Made by a program: the position numbers and the translations under genes. A stretch of 64,000 bases of DNA from an uncultured Prevotellaceae bacterium. GTDB taxonomy: Bacteria; Bacteroidota; Bacteroidia; Bacteroidales; Muribaculaceae. Location of the stretch: positions 29,146 to 93,145 of the forward strand of contig ONKD01000002.1 in assembly GCA_900318345.1 (NCBI GenBank). Reading direction: 5' to 3'. Under the pieces are notes generated by a model. That model saw only the letters and a program-made list of their open reading frames with translations, was not told the DNA's origin and did not search any database. This document shows positions 42,596 to 51,111 of the stretch, piece by piece; position 1 is the first letter of the stretch, and every line of letters starts with the position of its first letter.

Positions 42596-44653
42596 ATGAA
42601 TGTCATGAAGTCTTTTTTGCTGCTGGGATGTGCCCTAGTGGCTATGTGTATGACAGCTGGAGAGGTGAGCATCAACGATGCGCAGGCCAAGGCGTTGCGA
42701 TTTCTCAACCAACGTCCAGGCACTAAACTTTTGATGTCCCCACAAGAGTTGAAACTCATCCACGTTGAGCCTGCACAGGTGGGCCGCAACGAGGCAGATT
42801 TCTATGTGTTTAATGCCGAGGATGGCAGCGCGTTTGTCATCATTGCGGGAGATGACCGTGCAGCCGATGTGCTGGCCTATGGTCCTCATGCCTTGGATAT
42901 GCAAACCGTGCCTTGCAACATGCAGTGGCTGTTGAACCAATACAAGCGGCAACTGACATTCCTGCGCGACCACCCCGCAATGCGCGTCAGCAAAACCGCT
43001 AGTCGTCCGACCGCTGTACCTGTGTCTCCGCTCGTATCCTGTAAATGGAACCAGCGTTCTCCCTACTACAACCAGTGCCCGACCAGCGGCTCGCAGCATT
43101 GCCTCACGGGATGTATTGCCACCGCGATGGCCCAGGTGATGTATTACTGGAAATATCCCGCCGCGGCTCCCGCGATGGATGCCTATACGTCTGAGGTCAA
43201 TGGCATGGCTGTGGGTGCATTGCCTGGTGGGGTGCTGGACTGGGATAATATGCTCGACGCTTACACCAGTAGCGCCACGACCCAGCAGCGTGATGCCGTG
43301 GCCATGCTCATGCGTTACTGCGGGCAGGCCTGCCGCATGGGATATGGCACATCGGCCAGCGGCGCTTATAGTGACGATGAGTTGGCGGGCATGAAGTTGT
43401 TTGGCTACAATGCCGGGGCGACCCTGCTCTCTCGCGATGACTATTCTGCCGACGAATGGGCTGGAATGATCGAGGCCCAGCTGGCTGCTGGGTGTCCAAT
43501 TCTGTATGGCGGCGTTGACCAGGATAAGGGCATGGGCCATGGTTTCGTAGTGGATGGCTGCGGCGGTGGCATGTATCATGTGAACTGGGGCTATAGCGGT
43601 TCGGGCGATGGCTATTTTGTTCTTGATGCTTTCTCGACGATGGGCTATACGTTTTCCAGCGAACAAGAGATGCTTTACCAGGTTTATCCCATTGGCTACC
43701 TGTATGACAGGTACCCCTCGGTGATGGAACAGGCTGCTAATGTGACATCTTCATCGTTTACTGCCGATTGGACCGACCAAACTCCCAGCGAGCATGTGAC
43801 AGGTTACACCCTGTATGTGCAACCCTATGATCCCTCGGCTCACGAGATGCTGTTGAACGAGACTTTTAGCGCCATAGATGTGAACGTTGACGAGACAGTA
43901 GCCCTCGCGTCCAATAAAGTGGGCAACTATTGCGACAATCCTGGCTGGACTGGCAGTTTTGTCTATCTGGGCGCTGGCGGTTGCTTCATAGTTGGTGGGC
44001 AGAAGTATGTAGGCTCGCTCACCACGCCCCCACTGAATGTGGGTGACGATGGCGTGATTACCGTTCGCTTCAGGTCCCGGTACTCAGGCAGCACGAGCAG
44101 CAACGCTATTGTGACATGCAGCGGTGTTGAGCAGGTGGTTGAGTTGTCCCGAATGGGTGAGGAGTATGTCGTCGTGTTTGAGAACGTCGAGGATGGCGTG
44201 ACGGTGAATTTTGGCAGCACAGGCCGATATATGGGGTTTTACCTCGATGATGTGGAGGTGACTACCGGCGATGACCGCGACCCCGTCGAGTTGGGCGCTA
44301 GCAACAATGGATGCCTCGTCTTTCCCGATATTTCAGCAACTGACTACACTGTTACAGGACTCTCGGCAGGAGGGACTTATCGCTTCCTGGTAGTTACCCA
44401 TTTTGCCGATGGAACGACTAAGAAATCCAATAGTCAGGTCGTCACCTTGTCCGAGCAGCCCGAGCACATTTATGAATCGGGCGATGTGAATCACGATGGC
44501 TCAGTGACCATCAAAGACGTGACCGACTTGATTGATTACCTGCTGGGTACCGATAACAACATCTGCCCCATCTGCTCCGATGTCAACGGCGATGAAAGCA
44601 TGACCATTAAGGACGTTACCGACTTGATTGACACGCTGTTGACCGGCAATTAA
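42596..44653 (+). CDS. secreted C10 (streptopain-like) cysteine peptidase with dockerin-like tail
   Basis: 685 residues. Signal peptide (ending MCMTAGE), a Spi-like propeptide (about 22-130; NDAQAKALRFLNQRPG, FVIIAGDDRAADVLAY), and the C10 catalytic domain with Cys173 in TGCIATAMAQVMYYW and His328 in MYHVNWGYSGSGDGYF. Then a fibronectin-III-like region split by a jelly-roll insert (GNYCDNPGW...DDVEV), and two dockerin-like repeats at the end (GDVNHDGSVTIKDVT, SDVNGDESMTIKDVT). The family includes SpeB and the B. fragilis fragipains. Likely a zymogen. Start from the promoter position. Confidence 0.9.
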   Translation: MNVMKSFLLLGCALVAMCMTAGEVSINDAQAKALRFLNQRPGTKLLMSPQELKLIHVEPAQVGRNEADFYVFNAEDGSAFVIIAGDDRAADVLAYGPHALDMQTVPCNMQWLLNQYKRQLTFLRDHPAMRVSKTASRPTAVPVSPLVSCKWNQRSPYYNQCPTSGSQHCLTGCIATAMAQVMYYWKYPAAAPAMDAYTSEVNGMAVGALPGGVLDWDNMLDAYTSSATTQQRDAVAMLMRYCGQACRMGYGTSASGAYSDDELAGMKLFGYNAGATLLSRDDYSADEWAGMIEAQLAAGCPILYGGVDQDKGMGHGFVVDGCGGGMYHVNWGYSGSGDGYFVLDAFSTMGYTFSSEQEMLYQVYPIGYLYDRYPSVMEQAANVTSSSFTADWTDQTPSEHVTGYTLYVQPYDPSAHEMLLNETFSAIDVNVDETVALASNKVGNYCDNPGWTGSFVYLGAGGCFIVGGQKYVGSLTTPPLNVGDDGVITVRFRSRYSGSTSSNAIVTCSGVEQVVELSRMGEEYVVVFENVEDGVTVNFGSTGRYMGFYLDDVEVTTGDDRDPVELGASNNGCLVFPDISATDYTVTGLSAGGTYRFLVVTHFADGTTKKSNSQVVTLSEQPEHIYESGDVNHDGSVTIKDVTDLIDYLLGTDNNICPICSDVNGDESMTIKDVTDLIDTLLTGN

Positions 44654-44682
44654 AGAGATGATTAGATAATACTTGACCGAGG

Positions 44683-44710
44683 AGGGTGTGCCAGAATGAT
44701 GGCACATCCT
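44683..44710 (+). terminator. terminator-like hairpin after C10 gene
   Basis: AGGGTGTGCC (44683-44692) and GGCACATCCT (44701-44710) around AGAATGAT. It resembles the hairpin at 13017-13044 in stem and loop. No T tract. Confidence 0.55.
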
Positions 44711-44832
44711 ACATCCTCATTGGATTTGTTGACTCTACAACTGAGACCAAGAACGTACAGTACATTGGGGGGAAGCACCGAGCAGAAACAAAAAATAAGT
44801 GGCTGATTTTCAGCCACTTATAAAATCGCTTG

Positions 44833-44905
44833 TGGAGCATAGCGGACTCGAACCGCTTACCTCAACACTGCCAGTGTTGCGCTCTACCAGATGAGCTAAT
44901 GCCCC
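44833..44905 (-). tRNA. tRNA-Ala (anticodon GGC)
   Basis: 73 nt on the minus strand. The acceptor stem GGGGCAT/ATGCTCC includes the G3:U70 pair that marks tRNA-Ala. D-arm TTAGCTCATCTGGTAGAGC, anticodon arm CAACA-CTGGCAG-TGTTG with anticodon GGC, and T-arm GCGGTTCGAGTCCGC are all regular. Discriminator A; CCA is not encoded. It closes the AT-rich surface-protein stretch and could be an integration site, though no integrase or direct repeat was found. Confidence 0.95.
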
Positions 44906-45020
44906 GATTTGCGGATGCAAAGGTAATGCCATTTTTTGAACTGACAAATTTTTAGGTCAAAAAAAATATAGATATTGAAAAATAATTGTTGAATGATGGT
45001 GATGGAAATGAAAATTATAC

Positions 45021-45028
45021 TAATTTTG
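45021..45028 (+). promoter_or_regulatory. -7 box of the coiled-coil/zapA genes
   Basis: TAATTTTG, 18 bp before the ATG at 45046; it excludes the in-frame start at 44986. Confidence 0.6.
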
Positions 45029-45045
45029 CAGAAAAATTGGTTACT

Positions 45046-45342
45046 ATGCCTGGAATGGAGTTGAAAGATAAACTGCAAAATTTGAAGCACAAGGTTGATG
45101 CTTTGGGCAAGCAGTACATCGCGCTCCAGGGCGAGAAGAAGGCGTTGGAACGTACCGTCGAGAGGCAGGAGCTGGAAATCGCGAAGCTGGAGAAGGAGTT
45201 AAGCCAGCTGCGCATCGATAACGAATTCCTGCGTGTGGCACATTCAGTTCCTCGTGACCCGGCTGTGGTCGACCGCTATAAGAAACAGGTAGCCAAAATG
45301 GTGCGGGACATTGACCGGTGCATCAAACAATTGAACGCTTGA
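45046..45342 (+). CDS. small coiled-coil protein upstream of zapA
   Basis: 98 residues, almost entirely coiled coil (LKDKLQNLKHKVDALGKQYI, ERTVERQELEIAKLEKELSQ), then a polar tail (VPRDPAVVDRYKKQ, MVRDIDRCIKQLNA). It may start at 45055 (MELKDK) instead. Sixteen base pairs before zapA, so a ZapB-like partner of the division ring is plausible from size, coil and place, but no direct family mark is visible. Confidence 0.7.
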   Translation: MPGMELKDKLQNLKHKVDALGKQYIALQGEKKALERTVERQELEIAKLEKELSQLRIDNEFLRVAHSVPRDPAVVDRYKKQVAKMVRDIDRCIKQLNA

Positions 45343-45358
45343 CACGACTATCAACGTT

Positions 45359-45655
45359 ATGGCCGACAATAATAAAGTGAAAATATGGATTCAACTTGCT
45401 GACGCTGCTAACCCGATTGCTCTGAGCATCAATCCAGAGGAGGAGGAAAGCTATCGCAAGGCCGAAGAACTTGTCAACACCCTTTGGAAAAAGTGGATGA
45501 GCCGTTTTAATGGCACCTCTGATGACATCTTGGCGAGGGTTGCATTCCAGTTTGCACGACTTTATTTGGAGGCTTATGGTGAAAACCGCCAGGTCAATGA
45601 ATTCCTGACTGATTTGGACAAACAACTCGACACTCTGCTGGGTGGCGATGAATAA
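45359..45655 (+). CDS. zapA: cell division protein ZapA
   Basis: 98 residues, the family length. A globular N-terminus (KVKIWIQLADAANPIALSIN) is followed by helices EEESYRKAEELVNTLWKKW and a C-terminal coil (ILARVAFQFARLYLEAYGEN, FLTDLDKQLDTLLG). ZapA bundles FtsZ filaments at mid-cell. Cotranscribed with the coiled-coil gene upstream; a structured 163-bp gap then leads to rny. Confidence 0.85.
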   Translation: MADNNKVKIWIQLADAANPIALSINPEEEESYRKAEELVNTLWKKWMSRFNGTSDDILARVAFQFARLYLEAYGENRQVNEFLTDLDKQLDTLLGGDE

Positions 45656-45722
45656 GTTGAATCCCGGTGTGCTCTGGCAACGGGTTTTGACGACGATATT
45701 GTAATAGAAGAATTAGGTTCCT

Positions 45723-45790
45723 GCACCACTTTAGGTTATGCATCGAATTGTGCTGATATTCAGCGTGATGGATGCGGCCTTGGGTGGCGC
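45723..45790 (+). ncRNA. structured RNA candidate between zapA and rny (possibly 6S)
   Basis: Successive arms pair across one long imperfect rod: GCACCAC/GTGGCGC (one mismatch), AGG/CCT, GCATC/GATGC and GCTGA/TCAGC with a TAT loop. The rest of the gap (45656-45722) has no open frame. The place matches the location of ssrS near zapA in other bacteria, which is a memory-based analogy; the full 6S shape with its central bubble could not be drawn convincingly. It may equally be a leader of rny. Confidence 0.4.
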
Positions 45791-45818
45791 TATTTATTAA
45801 AATATTTATCAATTTATA

Positions 45819-47360
45819 ATGAACACGATTATAACTGTTATTGTAGCCATCCTGGCGATGGTAATTGGATGTGTGGCGGCGTTGTATTTCTCACAAAAGA
45901 ACGCCAAATCACGAGCCAACGAAATTATGGAGAAAGCCCGTCTTGAAGCCGAGGTGCTCAAGAATAACGAGGTGATGAAGGGTAAGGAAGCTGGCATGAC
46001 CATCAAGAGCGAGGCCGAGAAAGAGGCCAACACGCGTCTCACCAAGGTTCAGACCAGTGAAGCAAAACTCAAGCAGCGCGAGATGTCGCTTAACCAGCAG
46101 CAGGGTGACCTGCAGCGCCGCCGCAACGAGTTGGACAACCTGAAGCAGAATGTGGATAACCAAATGGCATTGCTCGAGCAGCGCAAGGTCGAGGTGGACA
46201 AGATGGAGAAGACGGTCCGCGACACCTTGGAGCACGTGAGCGGTCTCTCGGCCGAGGAGGCCAAGGAGAAACTCATCGAGTCGCTCAAGGATGAGGCAAA
46301 AACCAATGCCGCCAGCTATATTAACGACATCATGGATGATGCCAAGATGACCGCCAACAAAGAGGCAAAGCGCATCATTATCGAGACGATACAGCGAGTG
46401 GCTACCGAAACGGCTGTGGAGAATGCCGTGACGGTGTTCCATATTGATAATGACGAGATCAAGGGTCGTATCATTGGCCGTGAGGGACGTAATATCCGTG
46501 CCCTGGAGGCAGCTACCGGTGTTGAGATCGTGGTCGATGATACCCCTGAGGCTATCGTGCTGTCGGGCTTTGACCCCGTGCGCCGCGAGATCGCTCGTCT
46601 GGCACTCCACCAGCTGGTGAGCGACGGCCGCATCCATCCTGCCCGTATCGAGGAAGTGGTTGCCAAGGTGCGCCGCCAAGTCGAGGAGGAAGTCATTGAG
46701 ACCGGTAAGCGCACTGCCATCGATATGGGTATCCATGGCCTGCACCCCGAGCTTATCCGCCTGATCGGTAAGATGAAGTATCGTTCAAGCTATGGTCAGA
46801 ACCTGTTGCAGCACTCACGCGAGACCGCTAACTTGTGTGCCATCATGGCCAGCGAGTTGGGCTTGAATCCCAAGAAGGCGCGCCGTGCCGGCCTGTTGCA
46901 TGACATCGGCAAGGTGCCCGATGATGAGCCTGAGCTGCCGCACGCTCAGCTTGGTATGAAGTTGGCCGAGAAATATAAGGAGAAAGCCGACATCTGCAAC
47001 GCCATTGGCGCCCACCACGATGAGGAGGAAGCCACCAGTCTGTATGCGCCCATCGTGCAGGTGTGCGACGCCATCAGCGGTGCCCGTCCTGGAGCTCGCC
47101 GCGAGATTGTCGAGGCCTATATCAAGCGTCTGAATGATCTCGAGAAGCTGGCATTGTCCTATCCTGGTGTGGTCAAGACCTATGCCATCCAGGCTGGTCG
47201 TGAGCTGCGCGTGATTGTGGGTGCTGACAAGATCAGCGATGCTGAGACCGAAAAGCTCTCCAACGAGATCGCCCAGAAGATTCAAGACGAGATGACCTAT
47301 CCTGGACAGGTGCGCATCACCGTCATTCGTGAGACCCGCGCCGTTAGCTACGCTAAATAA
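45819..47360 (+). CDS. rny: ribonuclease Y
   Basis: 513 residues. One N-terminal membrane helix (1-22), a long coiled coil (about 25-190; [35 protein letters not shown]), a KH domain ([21 protein letters not shown]) and an HD domain with [13 protein letters not shown] and [19 protein letters not shown], then [27 protein letters not shown]. Membrane-bound endonuclease starting mRNA decay. ricT follows after 15 bp. Confidence 0.97.
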   Translation: MNTIITVIVAILAMVIGCVAALYFSQKNAKSRANEIMEKARLEAEVLKNNEVMKGKEAGMTIKSEAEKEANTRLTKVQTSEAKLKQREMSLNQQQGDLQRRRNELDNLKQNVDNQMALLEQRKVEVDKMEKTVRDTLEHVSGLSAEEAKEKLIESLKDEAKTNAASYINDIMDDAKMTANKEAKRIIIETIQRVATETAVENAVTVFHIDNDEIKGRIIGREGRNIRALEAATGVEIVVDDTPEAIVLSGFDPVRREIARLALHQLVSDGRIHPARIEEVVAKVRRQVEEEVIETGKRTAIDMGIHGLHPELIRLIGKMKYRSSYGQNLLQHSRETANLCAIMASELGLNPKKARRAGLLHDIGKVPDDEPELPHAQLGMKLAEKYKEKADICNAIGAHHDEEEATSLYAPIVQVCDAISGARPGARREIVEAYIKRLNDLEKLALSYPGVVKTYAIQAGRELRVIVGADKISDAETEKLSNEIAQKIQDEMTYPGQVRITVIRETRAVSYAK

Positions 47361-47375
47361 TGCCTGTCATCCGCA

Positions 47376-48737
47376 ATGGACGAGAATATCAATAACCAAC
47401 AAACAGTTCCTGAAAGCGCCGGCTCGGGTGTGAAACCCGATGCGTGCTCCTGTGGGTGCGGCTGCTGCGGCAATGACGTGGGCCGTTGTAACCTCACAAG
47501 CACCAACTGGCTCGAAGATGTGCCCGACAATGACTTTGAGATTGTCGAGGTGCTCTTCAAGAACACGCGACGGGGCTTCTATCGCAACAGCACTCATATC
47601 CCCCTCAAGCGGGGCGATTGGGTTGCCGTTGAGGCTAGTCCCGGACACGACATTGGCCGTGTGGGACTCATGGGCCGCTTGGTCAAGAATCAGATGAAGC
47701 GTGTCAACCTGCGCAAGGATGCTGAGATACTGCGCGTCTTCCGCAAGGCAAAACCTGCTGACATGGAGCGCTATGAACTGGCCAAGGCCCGTGAGGAGGA
47801 CACGATGATCCGTTCCCGAAAGATTGCCGTGGACCTGGGACTGAAGATGAAGATTGGCGACGTCGAGTATCAGGGCGATGGCAATAAAGCGATTTTCTAC
47901 TATATTGCCGATGAGCGTGTGGATTTCCGTCAGCTCATCAAGGTGCTGGCCGACGTGTTCAAGATTCGTGTGGAGATGAAGCAGATTGGCGCCCGTCAGG
48001 AGGCTGGCCGCATTGGCGGCATCGGCCCTTGTGGCAGGCCCTTGTGCTGTGCGACATGGATGTCGGGATTTGTCTCGGTGGCCACCAGTGCCGCGAGGTT
48101 CCAGGACATCTCTCTCAATCCTCAAAACCTGGCAGGACAGTGTGCCAAGCTCAAGTGCTGCATCAACTTTGAGGTGAACACTTATGTTGAGGCGATCAGG
48201 CAATTGCCGCCCAAGGATGTGCATCTTGAAACCAAGGACGCAACCTACTTCTATTTCAAGGCCGACGCATTGAAGCGCGAGATCACTTATTCCACCGAGC
48301 GCAACGTCCCCGTTAACACTGTCACGTTGACAGCGGCTCAGGCGTTTGAGATTATCGCACTGAACAAAAACGGCGTTAAGCCCGAGAGCCTCAAGGAGGA
48401 TGATGGCAAGCGTGGCGCATCGCCATTCGGTGACCTGCTCAACCAGGATGCCATCAACCGCTTTGACAAAAAGAAGAAGAAAAAGAAGAAAAAAGGCGGT
48501 GAGAAGCAAGCCGGTGGTGGCAATAACAAGGGCGAGAAGGCCAATAATAAACAAGAGAAGGCCAACAAGGCTCCTCAAGGAGGAGGTGACGGTCCTGGCA
48601 AGCCTGAGCGCAAGCAACGCCCAGCCAAACCTCAACGCATGGAGAAAAAGACTTTCCGTCCTCGTAAGCCCAATGGCGAGGATGGAGCCCACAGCGACAA
48701 TGGTAAGAGCAAGCAAAATAATGCCTCTAGTGAGTGA
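47376..48737 (+). CDS. ricT: PSP1-domain protein RicT
   Basis: 453 residues. An N-terminal Cys cluster (CSCGCGCCGNDVGRC, Cys24 to Cys38) precedes the PSP1 domain (about 50-330: EVLFKNTRRGFYRNS, KGDWVAVE-like turn, RQLIKVLADVFKIRVEMKQI, GIGPCGRPLCCATWM, CAKLKCCINFE) with its conserved Cys residues. A Lys/Gly/Asn-rich disordered tail (about 365-453) follows, including a run of Lys. In Bacillus, RicT with RicA and RicF holds Fe-S clusters and modulates RNase Y; here it lies directly after rny. RicA/RicF are not in the window. Confidence 0.9.
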   Translation: MDENINNQQTVPESAGSGVKPDACSCGCGCCGNDVGRCNLTSTNWLEDVPDNDFEIVEVLFKNTRRGFYRNSTHIPLKRGDWVAVEASPGHDIGRVGLMGRLVKNQMKRVNLRKDAEILRVFRKAKPADMERYELAKAREEDTMIRSRKIAVDLGLKMKIGDVEYQGDGNKAIFYYIADERVDFRQLIKVLADVFKIRVEMKQIGARQEAGRIGGIGPCGRPLCCATWMSGFVSVATSAARFQDISLNPQNLAGQCAKLKCCINFEVNTYVEAIRQLPPKDVHLETKDATYFYFKADALKREITYSTERNVPVNTVTLTAAQAFEIIALNKNGVKPESLKEDDGKRGASPFGDLLNQDAINRFDKKKKKKKKKGGEKQAGGGNNKGEKANNKQEKANKAPQGGGDGPGKPERKQRPAKPQRMEKKTFRPRKPNGEDGAHSDNGKSKQNNASSE

Positions 48738-48744
48738 TTGGCTC

Positions 48745-49230
48745 ATGAGGATTAACAGCAAAGCGGTGGCAATGACGGTGTTCGTTGCTGCCGCAATGCT
48801 CATTATAACTGCTTGCACGCGCAAACCTGTCATGGCCCATGCCCAATTTGTGAACATGCCGTCCCATGGCTGGCAACAAGACCTCCCGTTGGCCTTCACG
48901 CCCATCTATGACGATTCGACTCTCAACTGTGATTTGATGCTGACCATTCGCCACGACAATAGTTACTCCTATCGTAACCTCTCGATGACGGTTGACATCA
49001 TTGCGGCTGACTCGACGGTTAACCGTCAGCAGGTGAATATGCCGCTAGCTGATGAGTACGGCAACTGGACGGGTGGGGGATTTGGAGCGTTGTATCAGGC
49101 CTCGGTATTCATCGCCAGAGGCTTGTCGCCGTCCCAAGCCTCACGCGTTATCGTGTGGCAAACCATGGCGGATTGTGACACGCTCACAGGCCTTGTTAAC
49201 ATGGGTCTTACTGTTTTCCCTAGCCATTAG
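48745..49230 (+). CDS. gldH: GldH-like lipoprotein
   Basis: 161 residues, lipoprotein signal with lipobox LIITAC (Cys about residue 23). The body (QFVNMPSHGWQQDLPLAFTP, YSYRNLSMTVDIIAADS, GGGFGALYQASVFIARG) fits the GldH family, first found as a gliding-motility lipoprotein of Flavobacterium but widespread in non-motile Bacteroidales. It lies 7 bp after ricT, an order I recall from flavobacteria. Start from the ATG at 48745; upstream in-frame codons overlap ricT. Confidence 0.8.
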   Translation: MRINSKAVAMTVFVAAAMLIITACTRKPVMAHAQFVNMPSHGWQQDLPLAFTPIYDDSTLNCDLMLTIRHDNSYSYRNLSMTVDIIAADSTVNRQQVNMPLADEYGNWTGGGFGALYQASVFIARGLSPSQASRVIVWQTMADCDTLTGLVNMGLTVFPSH

Positions 49231-49252
49231 GGTAAACTAAAGCTTGAATTTC

Positions 49253-49283
49253 TTGGTTAATTCGTTAAAATGTCCTAATTTTG
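49253..49283 (+). promoter_or_regulatory. promoter immediately before gtrA
   Basis: TTG (49253-49255), exactly 20 bp, TAATTTTG (49276-49283). The start codon at 49291 is only 7 bp after the -7 box, so the mRNA would be leaderless or nearly so. Confidence 0.6.
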
Positions 49284-49290
49284 CCACGTT

Positions 49291-49743
49291 ATGAAGATTG
49301 ACAAGGCCGAAGCCCGGGAAACTGGCATACAACTGCTCAAGTATGCCGTGATAGGTGTGCTCAACACGCTCATCACGCTTGTCGTCTTCTATATTCTTAA
49401 CACACGGTTAGGATTGTCTTACGGTATCTCTAACGTGGTGGGTTACATCTTTGGCGTAATCAATAGTTTCTTGTGGAACCGCAATTGGGTTTTCAAAACC
49501 AAGAATGACGTTAGGCGAGAACTCTTGCTCTTTGTCTGTGGGTTCCTCCTCTGCTTGGCTTTGCAGCTATGCGTCAGCTGGATCTTGCTTGAGGGTTTTG
49601 GCTGGAAGAATTTGCCAGACGATATCATCCCCTTCTTCCCCATGCAGAAGGCTGGTCAGAATATAGTCATGATTCTCGCCATGATTTTCTACACCCTGGC
49701 CAACTATGCCTACAATCGTTTCGTCACATTCCGCATCAAGTAG
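49291..49743 (+). CDS. GtrA-family membrane protein
   Basis: 150 residues with four membrane helices: LLKYAVIGVLNTLITLVVFY, GISNVVGYIFGVINSFLWNR, LLLFVCGFLLCLALQLCVSW and NIVMILAMIFYTLANYAYNR. The NRNWVF motif after helix 2 and NRFVTFR at the end mark the GtrA family, thought to move or stabilise lipid-linked sugars. No glycosyltransferase gene accompanies it. Candidate leaderless mRNA (see the promoter at 49253). Confidence 0.88.
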   Translation: MKIDKAEARETGIQLLKYAVIGVLNTLITLVVFYILNTRLGLSYGISNVVGYIFGVINSFLWNRNWVFKTKNDVRRELLLFVCGFLLCLALQLCVSWILLEGFGWKNLPDDIIPFFPMQKAGQNIVMILAMIFYTLANYAYNRFVTFRIK

Positions 49744-49798
49744 TTGTTTCACAACAGCTTCCCTTGATGCACAATAACCAATAAACTTATTCCCTGCA

Positions 49799-50320
49799 AT
49801 GTTAATCATCGCTAATATCTCCCTGCTGGTTGTGGCTTTGTTTGACCTGTGCATGATGTTGCGTTATGACTCACAGGTGCTGCATCAATGCGAGTACAAG
49901 AATAGCGCTTACTGGCAACGGCTTAATGACGCCAGCGAGTTCACATCCCTCAAGCGGCTCCTGGCCCTTGCGGTCCTCATCGGCGCTTGCACTACCATGG
50001 CCCGCATGTCATGGATGGTTGTGGCTATTCTAGCTATTGTACTCATAGCCCAAGCCATTGTCCTGATGCGTAAACCTCGTGTGGTGAATCAGGACAACTC
50101 CAATAAGCGTCGCGCACGGTTGCTCTCGGCCGCTACTGTCCTGGCCTTGGTGATTGTGGCGATAGTTGGCTACGTGGGTAGCCTCAAGGGTGAGTTGATC
50201 GCGGCTCAATCGGCCTCCACCACGGCGCTGCTCGTGCTCGTGGTATCGCCAGTGCTGGTCGTGCTATCTAATTGGTTGATGAGCCCCATTGAACGGAATG
50301 CCAACAAGGGTAACAACTAA
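49799..50320 (+). CDS. hypothetical four-helix membrane protein
   Basis: 173 residues, not recognised. Four hydrophobic segments: 1-20, about 52-90 (two helices around ACTTMARMSWMVVAI), 107-128 and 142-162. A polar stretch with HQCEYKNSAYWQRLNDASEF lies between the first and second. It follows gtrA by 55 bp. It resembles an accessory membrane protein; nothing more can be said. Confidence 0.55.
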   Translation: MLIIANISLLVVALFDLCMMLRYDSQVLHQCEYKNSAYWQRLNDASEFTSLKRLLALAVLIGACTTMARMSWMVVAILAIVLIAQAIVLMRKPRVVNQDNSNKRRARLLSAATVLALVIVAIVGYVGSLKGELIAAQSASTTALLVLVVSPVLVVLSNWLMSPIERNANKGNN

Positions 50321-50321
50321 A

Positions 50322-50356
50322 AATAATGGTTTAAAGCATTGCTTTAAACCATTATT
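50322..50356. terminator. 16-bp perfect bidirectional terminator
   Basis: AATAATGGTTTAAAGC (50322-50337) and its exact complement (50341-50356) around ATT. It lies between convergent genes and overlaps the aat stop codon. Confidence 0.75.
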
Positions 50357-51098
50357 AAGATTCATCTGATTGTGAATAGTTTGTTTCTTCAGGTTTATCC
50401 TCACCCTCATCAGACTTCTTCAAGTTTTTATTTAACTCTTTAAGGCCACGAGGATTGAGTATCGCAAGGTACTCATCATAGGGGATAAATCGTCCTCCCA
50501 GGGAACGCAGGTGGCTTGTTTCAAGTTGGCAGTCGATAAGTTTGCCACCAATGCGGTGTAAGAATTGAGCCAAGTGGATAAGTGCGAGTTTTGACGTGTT
50601 GGGCTTTCTTGAGAACATGCTTTCACCGATGAAGCATTCACCCACTATCACACCATATAGTCCGCCAACCAGTTCGCCGTCCTTGTCCCACACTTCCACA
50701 CTAGTGGCATAACCGAGCCGGTTGAGTTCACGGTAAGCGCTCATCATGTCTTCACCTAACCACGCCCCTTTAGCATAGTAGCGACCGTCCACATTGCTGC
50801 AGCCCTCAATCACTCCGTCAAAATCACGGTTAAACGTCACGTGATACTCCTTCTTATTCATCAACGTGCGCATGGAGTGCGAGATGTGAATCTCTTCAGG
50901 GAAAATCACAAACCGCTGCATGGGACAATACCACGCCGGATAGGGCCAGTCCCTGAACGAGAACCATGGGAAGATACCGTAGCTGTAAGCCAGCAATAGG
51001 CGATCGACACTCAAGTCTCCGCCAATCGCCAATAAACCATCCTCCTCACCCATGTGAGGGTCAGGGAACACTATTTCGTCAGTCAACTCAAAGACCAT
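50355..51098 (-). CDS. aat: leucyl/phenylalanyl-tRNA-protein transferase
   Basis: 247 residues. It adds Leu or Phe to N-terminal Arg/Lys of proteins, marking them for ClpS/ClpAP. Visible: FPDPHMGEEDGLLAIGGDLS, YGIFPWF, WYCPMQRFVIFP, GRYYAKGAWLGEDMMSAY, GGLYGVIVGECFIGESMFS and LIDCQLETSHLRSLGGRFI. The C-terminus is extended by a charged tail of about 30 residues. Last gene of clpS-clpA-aat, 13 bp after clpA, so the N-degron branch is one unit. Confidence 0.96.
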   Translation of the reverse strand: MVFELTDEIVFPDPHMGEEDGLLAIGGDLSVDRLLLAYSYGIFPWFSFRDWPYPAWYCPMQRFVIFPEEIHISHSMRTLMNKKEYHVTFNRDFDGVIEGCSNVDGRYYAKGAWLGEDMMSAYRELNRLGYATSVEVWDKDGELVGGLYGVIVGECFIGESMFSRKPNTSKLALIHLAQFLHRIGGKLIDCQLETSHLRSLGGRFIPYDEYLAILNPRGLKELNKNLKKSDEGEDKPEETNYSQSDES

Positions 51099-51111
51099 AA
51101 GCGCCCATCTG

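Noticed and set aside
44833-44905. Integration site of a complete genomic island
   Set aside because: No integrase and no direct repeat of the tRNA 3' end could be found; kept only as a possibility in the findings.
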